A stretch of DNA of 8,768 nt from Flammeovirgaceae bacterium (lineage in GTDB: Bacteria > Bacteroidota > Bacteroidia > Cytophagales > Cyclobacteriaceae). Every line of letters begins with the position of its first letter. Position 1 is the first letter of the stretch. A model generated the notes under the pieces. That model was not told where the DNA came from. It searched no databases and worked only from the letters and a program-made list of their open reading frames with translations. The translations under genes were made by a program, and so were the position numbers. Shown piece by piece: positions 1-5,593 of the stretch. Location: assembly GCA_947457025.1 (NCBI GenBank), contig CANGUI010000057.1, forward strand, positions 1 to 8,768. Reading direction: 5' to 3'.

Positions 1-1
1 A

Positions 2-463
2 TATCCTTATGCGTGGATTGGCGTAGAGTTTGAATACTGGATTACCTCTTCCCCTTGGGTGGTACGCAACTTCCAATTGATCACAGCTTTAGTCATGACT
101 GCCATGGGAGTGCTCAACATCTGGTCAGCCCGTAACCCGACCTCTTTCTCCGTGAAATTCAATGCAAGCGGATTTCGCAGAGGGATCGTGCTAAGCATTC
201 TTAACCCGATGGCGATCCCATTTTGGATTGGCATAACGGCGTATCTCAAATCGCAGAGGTGGATTGATCTTTCAACCACCGGGTTGCTCCATACGTATGT
301 GCTGGGCACTTCGATTGGTGCGATGGCATTGCTCACACTGTACACATTCCTGGCCAACCGCCTATCGGTCTACATTCAAAACAGCCGCGTGGTGCAACTT
401 GTCCCTGGCATAACATTGCTACTACTGGGCATGTATGCGTTTGGAAAATTTTTCAGCAGCTAA
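2..463 (+). CDS. LysE-family translocator, C-terminal part (5' end outside window)
   Basis: This is an inner-membrane exporter of the LysE superfamily, whose members export amino acids or similar small metabolites; the substrate here cannot be told. The reading frame is open from base 2 with no stop, so the gene begins before the window. The 153 visible residues would be about three quarters of a family member of roughly 210. A GTG at 59 could be mistaken for a start, but the upstream residues (YAWIGVEFEYWI) continue the family-like sequence. The visible part has hydrophobic segments at about 25-42, 65-85, 98-118 and 130-147. It also has the family's conserved motif LNPMAIPFW, placed after a basic loop (RRG), where LysE proteins carry an Asn-Pro pair. 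The last 42 bases overlap the convergent tag gene. Family assignment is confident; substrate is unknown. Confidence 0.87.
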   Translation, partial: YPYAWIGVEFEYWITSSPWVVRNFQLITALVMTAMGVLNIWSARNPTSFSVKFNASGFRRGIVLSILNPMAIPFWIGITAYLKSQRWIDLSTTGLLHTYVLGTSIGAMALLTLYTFLANRLSVYIQNSRVVQLVPGITLLLLGMYAFGKFFSS

Positions 464-1039
464 TCTGCTGACCGGTTCGTATCGCCAGCAGCCCACCAGA
501 TGATCGTTCACCAACCCGCATGCCTGCATGTGTGCGTACATCACGGTACTGCCAACAAACTTAAATCCGCGTTTGATCAGGTCTTTACTCAGCGCATCGG
601 ACTCCGCCGTAGTGGCGGGAACTTCCTTCAGTGACTGCCACTGATTGACAATGGGACGATGATTGACGAATGACCAGATGTACTGATCGAACGTGCCAAA
701 TTCACGCTGCACCCGAAGAAACTGTTTGGCATTGTTCACCGCCGCATGAACTTTGAGGCGATTGCGCACCACGCCCGGATCGAGAAGGATTTTCGCCAGC
801 CGCTTGTCAGTGAACCGCGCCACCTTAACCGGATCAAAATCCGCGAAAGCGCGGGCATAACCACTCCGCTTCTTTAAAATCGTAGACCAGCTAAGCCCCG
901 CCTGCGCACCCTCCAGAATCAGAAACTCAAAGTGCTTACGGTCATCATGAACAGGCACACCCCATTCAGCATCGTGGTAGTGGATGTACTGCTCAAAACC
1001 TAAACACCATGGGCACCGGTTCCTGCCATCCACATTCAT
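422..1039 (-). CDS. tag: DNA-3-methyladenine glycosylase I
   Basis: This cytoplasmic base-excision repair enzyme removes 3-methyladenine from alkylated DNA, leaving an abasic site. The 205-residue protein matches the Escherichia coli Tag pattern throughout. The zinc-binding residues are visible as Cys9 (RCPW), His22 (YHDAEWG), and His180 and Cys184 (NDHLVGC). The base-pocket residues corresponding to E. coli Tyr16, Glu38 and Trp46 are Tyr21, Glu43 and Trp51 in LEGAQAGLSW. Other conserved blocks are WSFVNHRP, SDALSKDL and RGFKFVGST. It is slightly longer than the E. coli protein because of a basic tail of about 15 residues after the zinc site. Nearly all of that tail is encoded on the strand opposite the 3' end of the LysE-family gene. 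The ATG at 1039 puts the RCPW motif eight residues in, as expected; no clear Shine-Dalgarno precedes it. All key residues are present, so it should be active. Confidence 0.96.
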   Translation of the reverse strand: MNVDGRNRCPWCLGFEQYIHYHDAEWGVPVHDDRKHFEFLILEGAQAGLSWSTILKKRSGYARAFADFDPVKVARFTDKRLAKILLDPGVVRNRLKVHAAVNNAKQFLRVQREFGTFDQYIWSFVNHRPIVNQWQSLKEVPATTAESDALSKDLIKRGFKFVGSTVMYAHMQACGLVNDHLVGCWRYEPVSRLAAEKFSKRIHAQ

Positions 1040-1068
1040 CGGCTGAAGATAGTAATGTTCCAGCAGCG

Positions 1069-1092
1069 AAAAAAATATGGCCCGAAATCGGG
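1069..1092 (-). terminator. Possible terminator behind the lipoprotein pseudogene
   Basis: Read on the minus strand, a short inverted repeat (CCCGA, two-base centre, TCGGG; bases 1092 to 1081) is followed after five bases by seven consecutive T residues (1075 to 1069). It starts 14 bases after the stop of the pseudogene at 1107 and lies upstream of tag, so it could separate the two transcripts. The stem is only four or five pairs and the T run is set off from it, so this is a weak candidate. Confidence 0.3.
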
Positions 1093-1106
1093 AGGGACCC
1101 GCACGC

Positions 1107-1517
1107 TCAAAGCCCTGCCGAGCGCTCGGTCTGCTGCCTCAAGCTGTACCGATCGTCCACAGAGCCGTCATAGCTGCGGGTAATGGCGAGTTCGTCGCGG
1201 GTAATGGAAAGGTCGAATTCGCCTTTCAGTATATAAGTCCAGTCGAAATCAGCAGTCCAGAAGCACGCATCAGCAAAGCGTATCTTGCCATTGTCCACTT
1301 CAAAAGTTCCTTCGCAAATTGCCGGGTATCTGGAGATGCTGCTCGAGCCCCGGAACCGATTCCCCTCAAAAGTCAACACCACATCTGCCGGTTGGTATCT
1401 CACCAGCGGGCCTGACCTGCTGAACATCCCGGTAAAAGTACCCTAAAAGCCTGTTGCCCCAGCGTCAGGTTGGCAGGCAATACACAACAAAAATAAAATG
1501 CTCAAGAGCCCCTTCAT
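1107..1517 (-). pseudogene. Small lipoprotein gene interrupted by an in-frame amber codon
   Basis: Translation from the ATG at 1517 gives a textbook lipoprotein signal peptide (MKGLLSILFLLCIAC; lipobox LCIAC, acylated Cys15). It is followed by QPDAGATGF, then a TAG stop at 1445-1443. The same frame then runs on without a break for 111 codons to the TGA at 1107. The downstream part reads as a compact beta-rich domain (VVLTFEGNRFRG, SRYPAICEGTF, CFWTADFDW, YILKGEFDL) and resembles small secreted lipoproteins with lipocalin/META-like folds that I associate with Bacteroidota; no function is known to me. A single C-to-T change of a CAG codon would explain the stop, restoring a 136-residue protein with FQGTFTG at the junction. 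An alternative is re-initiation at the ATG at 1427, giving a 106-residue protein with no export signal. Sequencing error is also possible. The frame continuity and the signal peptide are directly visible; the fold is inference. Confidence 0.75.
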
Positions 1518-1797
1518 AGAACACACTTCGTTGTGGTTTACACAAAAAGCAAAATGGTTAGAGAATTCTAATAAATTTTTTGATGTGGTTCAGCTACCAG
1601 CGACTTGCCTTTGCCTCGCAGGTGCGCCTTTCCCAATACATCTTCCCCCTATCAGGTATTATCACCTGACGGTAGCCACGATGCCCAAAATTGCTTTACA
1701 AATCTCTACGGCAAAATTTTGATATCCGTAACATTTACTGGTAAGGGGGTACAAATCGAAATTTGAGCCGCTTAATCGGGACATTTAAACCAAATAA
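1518..1797. other. Divergent intergenic spacer between lipoprotein pseudogene and cytochrome gene
   Basis: This 280-bp stretch should hold the promoters of the two divergent genes. All three forward frames contain stops here, and none carries a recognisable remnant of a membrane domain that could belong to the cytochrome gene downstream. I found no clean match to the Bacteroidota promoter consensus (TTTG near -33, TAnnTTTG near -7) on either strand. It contains AT-rich tracts at about 1560-1582 and 1710-1735 and one short inverted repeat, listed separately. Confidence 0.5.
1652..1669. repeat. Perfect 6-bp inverted repeat in the divergent spacer
   Basis: The arms TCAGGT (1652-1657) and ACCTGA (1664-1669) are exact reverse complements separated by six bases. 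It lies near the middle of the spacer between two divergent genes, a position compatible with an operator for a dimeric regulator or a weak RNA hairpin. No second copy was seen in the window, and chance occurrence of a repeat this short is quite likely. Confidence 0.35.
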
Positions 1798-2778
1798 ATG
1801 CAGGGCGCTTGCGCCGAGGATAGTACGCTCACACACGGTGAAAATTATTTGTTCGCAGCAGCAAACTCACCAGCAGCCTTAGTCAGTTCGGAGACCGGAA
1901 TTTTTGCGGATGGGATTCAACCCCTGCTGACGAAGCGGTGTGTGAGTTGCCATGGACCCCATAAGCAAAAAGGGGGACTGCGACTTGACGGACGGATGTG
2001 GATTGAGCGAGGTGGAAAGCACGGCCCCGTAGTGGTAGCGGGTGATGCCGGCGGAAGCATGCTGCTACAACGCGTGCAACTACCCCTCCCCCACGAAGAT
2101 CACATGCCTCCAAAAGAAAAACAACAACTCACGCCCACCGAGATTGCGATTCTTGAAGCTTGGATCAATACAGGGGCATCATTCGATGCAAAATCGAACA
2201 TAACAAACGCAATTGAGAAACCTGCTGATCCTGTTCAAACGGAAGTTGTATGGCTTGGAAAAGAAATCGCTCCTGCACCAAAGAACGCACTTGCAAAGTT
2301 ATCCAAATTCGGTGCAACCATTATACCTGTCAGCCGGGAGTCGAATTACCTGAACGTTGGGCTTACGAATAGCAAGCCGTCCGATTCGCTGCTGATGGCC
2401 CTGGCTGCGGTACGCAATCATGTGGTGTGGCTGAAGGCCGATTGTGCGGGATGGACCCCGGCCCAAATTAAGTCTATTGCACGTTTTCCAAACCTGACGA
2501 AACTCTGGCTTAACCATTCCGGCATCGGTGATGCCTGTTTGGCAATTATTGATCGGGGCCCGGCCTTACAGTATGTAAATCTGACGGGCACATCCGTGTC
2601 GTACACCGGTGTATTGAAGTTACTATCTACTCGCCCCGTTAATGCATTATATCTTTTTCAAACACGCGTCACCCCAGACGAAATTGCCGAACTAAAGAAG
2701 AGATTTCCGCTCGTGGGCATCGAAGGAATGGGCTACTCGGTGCCCACGTTCCCATCCGATACTCTCATCCTGAAGTAA
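1798..2778 (+). CDS. Planctomycete-type cytochrome c domain plus leucine-rich repeat protein, probably N-terminally truncated
   Basis: Residues about 35-130 form a PSCyt1-like cytochrome c domain. It has the covalent heme site CVSCH (48-52), GGLRLD at 59-64, and the HMPPKEK block (102-108) whose Met103 is the likely distal heme ligand. Residues about 170-306 follow, with at least three leucine-rich repeats (VVWLKAD, LTKLWLNHSGI, LQYVNLTGTSV, ALYLFQT) and a conserved tail GYSVPT. Bacteroidota relatives, as I recall them, begin with a multi-helix DUF2231 membrane domain that leads into a LTHG(E/K)xYL motif. Here that motif is at residues 11-18, but everything before it is missing. An in-frame TAA (1795-1797) abuts the ATG, so no longer form is possible in this frame. 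No signal peptide is present, although heme attachment by c-type maturation needs export. It is therefore probably a non-functional remnant or, less likely, a cytoplasmic protein. The role of intact relatives is uncharacterised; electron transfer or substrate binding at the envelope is inference. Confidence 0.8.
   Translation: MQGACAEDSTLTHGENYLFAAANSPAALVSSETGIFADGIQPLLTKRCVSCHGPHKQKGGLRLDGRMWIERGGKHGPVVVAGDAGGSMLLQRVQLPLPHEDHMPPKEKQQLTPTEIAILEAWINTGASFDAKSNITNAIEKPADPVQTEVVWLGKEIAPAPKNALAKLSKFGATIIPVSRESNYLNVGLTNSKPSDSLLMALAAVRNHVVWLKADCAGWTPAQIKSIARFPNLTKLWLNHSGIGDACLAIIDRGPALQYVNLTGTSVSYTGVLKLLSTRPVNALYLFQTRVTPDEIAELKKRFPLVGIEGMGYSVPTFPSDTLILK
1804..1815 (+). repeat. GC-rich inverted repeat at the start of the cytochrome gene
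   Basis: GGCGC (1804-1808) and GCGCC (1811-1815) are perfect arms separated by TT; in RNA this would fold as a four-pair stem with a four-base loop. It covers codons 3 to 6, exactly where the recognisable homology of the protein begins a few codons later. It could hinder initiation at the 1798 ATG, or mark the junction at which upstream sequence was lost. Confidence 0.35.
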
Positions 2779-2873
2779 CTCGCCACGACTAACCCCATTA
2801 TTTTTTCCTATTCAGTCAGGATACCTCCGTCCGGCAAAAATTTTTATGTAACATTCGGTTTGATTTCTAAAGG

Positions 2874-3509
2874 ATGGATAAAAAACGTGTTTTGATTTGT
2901 GAAGACCATGCCATCATTAGCGATGGCCTTCAACTATTAATCAACACCCAGCCTGACCTCGCCCTTTTGGAATCCGTTCAGCAGGCGGACGATGCCATTC
3001 GTTCTATTGCCCAGGTTCGGCCTGACGTACTGGTACTTGACCTGAATCTCAAGGGATCAGACGGTTTTTCTGTGCTTAAAGCCTCGAAAAATTCTTATCC
3101 GGAGATCGTGGTGATCATTTTGACCATGTATCGCGATGAGTTGCTGATTGAGCAAGCACAAAAAATGGGTGCAAATGCCTACCTTGAAAAAAGTGCCGGC
3201 AAGGAGGAACTCTTACAGGCGATGCGCATGCGGCCGACCGACCCCTTTTTGTTATCGAGATCATTAAAAGCCGAAGAAGAAGCCAGGCGAAAGTTCCGCG
3301 ACCACTTCGCAGGCAAGATGAAACTTACCAGACGGGAAATGGAAATTATTCCACATCTTGTTAATGGAAATACAAGCAACGAAATCGCTGGTGAATTAAA
3401 TCTTAGTCCGCTTACGGTAGAAACACACCGCAAGAATATTTTTAAAAAACTGAAGATCGGGAACGTCGTGGATCTGGTAAACTTCGCACATGAAAATCAT
3501 TTGGTCTAG
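2874..3509 (+). CDS. LuxR/NarL-family DNA-binding response regulator
   Basis: This is the cytoplasmic output half of a two-component system, a transcription factor activated by phosphorylation. Residues 4-120 form a receiver domain with the acidic pair Glu10-Asp11, phospho-acceptor Asp56 (VLVLDLNL), the switch Thr84 (IILTMY) and the conserved Lys106 (YLEKSAG). A charged helical linker (about 125-148) leads to a LuxR-type helix-turn-helix at 149-211, with LTRREMEI, the recognition-helix region SPLTVETHRKNIFKKL and a normal C-terminus. At 211 residues it has the family's usual length. The ATG at 2874 gives the correct receiver N-terminus (MDKKRVLICEDH); AAAGG lies immediately before it, too close to be a good ribosome site. 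Its last 20 bases overlap the kinase gene, so translation of the two is probably coupled. It lies 95 bp after the cytochrome gene on the same strand, with no obvious terminator hairpin between. Target genes cannot be told. Confidence 0.95.
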   Translation: MDKKRVLICEDHAIISDGLQLLINTQPDLALLESVQQADDAIRSIAQVRPDVLVLDLNLKGSDGFSVLKASKNSYPEIVVIILTMYRDELLIEQAQKMGANAYLEKSAGKEELLQAMRMRPTDPFLLSRSLKAEEEARRKFRDHFAGKMKLTRREMEIIPHLVNGNTSNEIAGELNLSPLTVETHRKNIFKKLKIGNVVDLVNFAHENHLV

Positions 3510-5376
3510 TTGTTGTTTTATAATTTTTATAGGGGGCTACGCGCAACCAGAGACACAATCGCTACCGCTTGATACCATCCGACAAAAAGAATCGCTAACT
3601 CAATGGGCGTACCAGTTTGCAACGACACCCGATGCGCCAATTGAAACCGTCCTTACCGCATGGCGGGCGGGAGCATTCCAACATATGCGCTCCTCAAACC
3701 TGGGGTATAACGATCAGGCGTTGTGGTTTGCGATACCCATCTCTTTAAAAAATGCTTCACGAGAATTTTTCCTCGAGGTCGCCAATCCACACCTGGATAA
3801 GATTTCCGCATTTCTAATTGACTCCACCCAGCATGTTTCGCCAATTGGGAATCCCACGGGAGACAACTTGCCGTTTGATTCCCGAAGCTACATAAATCGT
3901 CATTTTGTCTGGCCGCTGAATTCAGCAGACATCTCGGGTAAGTCACTGCTTATCCGTGTGGAAAAGTTGAATTCATCACTCCAGGTGCCGCTTTGGATGT
4001 GGGAGCAGAACGCCTTCCGGCAGGCAAATACACGCACCACTCTGCTGTATGGCATAGGCTTTGGCATGATGCTACTGGTGGTCATCTACAGCCTGCTGGC
4101 TTGGATATTAATTCGCAATTGGCTGTACGCCGCCTACTTTTTCCTGATCTGCTGTTCGATTTTTCTACTGGCTATTAACGAAGGGTTTGCTTTTCAATTT
4201 ATTTATCCGGCATGGGGCGGATTAAACAGCATCCTCCGTGTAACCATGGGCGCCGTTACCAACGGTGCATTTGTATTATTCTCTTTTTTGTTTTTGAATG
4301 TACGAACCAGGCTCCCGGGACTAAACCAACTATTTTTCAGCCTTCTGGCCTTTTATGCGGTAGCACTGATAGCCACTCCACTAACAGCTGGGTTCCTGGT
4401 GCGCCACTCGTCAATGTTTTTACCATTCATCCTTACGGTGATTTTATTTGGAAATCTTCTCTGTGTTTACGCAGCCATGCGCACGTACAAAAAGCAGCAG
4501 GTACTTTCCGGCCTCTACCTTACTGCATACTCGGCAGTATTGGTGGCCACGCTGACAACCGAACTGGATGATTATGGTGTTTGGACTCAACCCTTTAACT
4601 TTCTTTTTGTTGGTGTGCTAATTGAAATGCTCGTATTCTCAATTGCACTTACCTATTTAATGCGCAACGTTTATATCGAGCGAAATCAACTGTGGCTATC
4701 CATTTCGCGTCATCAAAAAGAAATCATGCAATCCTACATAAAAGGCATTGAATTAGAGCGGCAACGGGTATCTCGTGATCTGCACGATGACATTGGAAGT
4801 CGGCTCGGCAACTTACGCAGGATGGTTGAAACCGGTAGCCAGCCAGATGAAAGAATCATCGAACAGATCGAGATACTTTCGAAAGACGTTCGCACCATCT
4901 CACACCGGCTTTCTCCCCCAGAAAGAATCGCCAAAAATCTCGTGGGTATGGTCGAGGCACTCGCACAGGAAATCCAACAAACTTCAGGCATCCATTTCTC
5001 CGTACAGGCATTCGACTTCCCGGAAGAACTTGATCCAATCCTCGTTAGTGACTTGTATCATATCATACAGGAGGCAATACAGAATATCGTCAGGCACGCG
5101 CAGGCCTCAACAGCAGACATCCAGTTTTTTCGACATGAGAACGAATTGGTATTGACCGTTGATGATAACGGACGAGGATTTTCTACGGGCGGCAAATCCG
5201 ATGGCATCGGATTGCGTAACATGCAGGTGCGGGCCGCAAACGCAGGTGGTATGTTCGAAATGACATCCGAACCAGGGAAAGGTACGCACATCCTAATTTC
5301 CATTCCTCAAAATGCAAATCGGGGATTCAGCGATACCCCACCGGTTGCAGATGATGTCGTGGCTGGCGAAAATTAA
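3490..5376 (+). CDS. Sensor histidine kinase with 7TMR-DISM receptor region
   Basis: This inner-membrane sensor kinase should phosphorylate the regulator encoded just upstream. In order, it has: a signal peptide (about 1-18, ending GGYAQ); a periplasmic 7TMR-DISMED2-type beta domain (about 36-172, with ALWFAIPI and RVEKLNSSLQVPLW), a fold suspected to bind carbohydrate-like ligands; seven membrane helices (about 184-206, 211-230, 248-270, 279-301, 309-330, 338-357, 369-391); a short coiled-coil link; and a HisKA_3 dimerisation domain with phospho-acceptor His432 in SRDLHDDIG. The HATPase_c domain has the N box (YHIIQEAIQNIVRHA, Asn532), the DDNGRGF motif (558-564) and GIGLRN (572-577). All catalytic residues are intact. 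About 18 acidic, probably disordered residues follow the ATPase domain. The ATG at 3490 lies inside the end of the regulator gene and starts the signal peptide directly. HisKA_3 kinases characteristically pair with NarL-type regulators, which fits the neighbour. The ligand is unknown. Confidence 0.95.
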   Translation: MKIIWSSCCFIIFIGGYAQPETQSLPLDTIRQKESLTQWAYQFATTPDAPIETVLTAWRAGAFQHMRSSNLGYNDQALWFAIPISLKNASREFFLEVANPHLDKISAFLIDSTQHVSPIGNPTGDNLPFDSRSYINRHFVWPLNSADISGKSLLIRVEKLNSSLQVPLWMWEQNAFRQANTRTTLLYGIGFGMMLLVVIYSLLAWILIRNWLYAAYFFLICCSIFLLAINEGFAFQFIYPAWGGLNSILRVTMGAVTNGAFVLFSFLFLNVRTRLPGLNQLFFSLLAFYAVALIATPLTAGFLVRHSSMFLPFILTVILFGNLLCVYAAMRTYKKQQVLSGLYLTAYSAVLVATLTTELDDYGVWTQPFNFLFVGVLIEMLVFSIALTYLMRNVYIERNQLWLSISRHQKEIMQSYIKGIELERQRVSRDLHDDIGSRLGNLRRMVETGSQPDERIIEQIEILSKDVRTISHRLSPPERIAKNLVGMVEALAQEIQQTSGIHFSVQAFDFPEELDPILVSDLYHIIQEAIQNIVRHAQASTADIQFFRHENELVLTVDDNGRGFSTGGKSDGIGLRNMQVRAANAGGMFEMTSEPGKGTHILISIPQNANRGFSDTPPVADDVVAGEN

Positions 5377-5542
5377 TCAACTAACCAAGATCTCATCTTC
5401 AATATCCTTGTCGGTTCGAAATTCAGCCGCCTGTTACCCGCGTCTACTTTTCAATCGGCCATTGTCAGGCAAGAAACCCAACTTCTCAAAAGCTGGGAAT
5501 ACCTTACGACAACTTTTTTCAATACAACTGATGCAATAACTC

Positions 5543-5574
5543 AAAAACGCTTTTCCCGCACGGGGTGGCTTTTA
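5543..5574. terminator. Possible bidirectional terminator between convergent kinase and propeller genes
   Basis: In the 217-bp spacer between two converging genes, a GC core CCCG-CA-CGGG (5555-5564) is flanked by A-rich and T-rich tracts. On the minus strand it is followed by GCG and five T residues; on the plus strand by GGC, four T residues and ATT. The outer AAAAGC and GCGTTTT segments can also pair with one bulge. The inner core is short, so a hairpin needs the outer pairing. The position fits a shared terminator. The rest of the spacer shows nothing recognisable. Confidence 0.35.
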
Positions 5575-5593
5575 TTGGATAAATCCATTGATT

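Noticed and set aside
1118..1129. Perfect 12-bp palindrome CCGAGCGCTCGG
   Set aside because: It lies within the last codons of the lipoprotein reading frame, with no T run next to it and no second copy; it is GC-rich and plausible by chance, and no function can be assigned.
1077..1415. Open plus-strand frame of 112 codons
   Set aside because: It is antisense to the lipoprotein pseudogene, whose signal peptide and beta-domain pattern make the minus strand the real coding strand; the plus translation shows no domain.
1498..1722. Open plus-strand frame of 74 codons in the divergent spacer
   Set aside because: Its start overlaps the signal-peptide codons of the minus-strand pseudogene, the composition is not protein-like, and it contains no membrane helices, so it is not the missing N-terminus of the cytochrome protein.
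2799..2806. TATTTTTT upstream of the response regulator, seven of eight matches to TAnnTTTG
   Set aside because: It lacks a -33 TTG-type element at proper spacing and falls in a T-rich tract where such matches are expected by chance.
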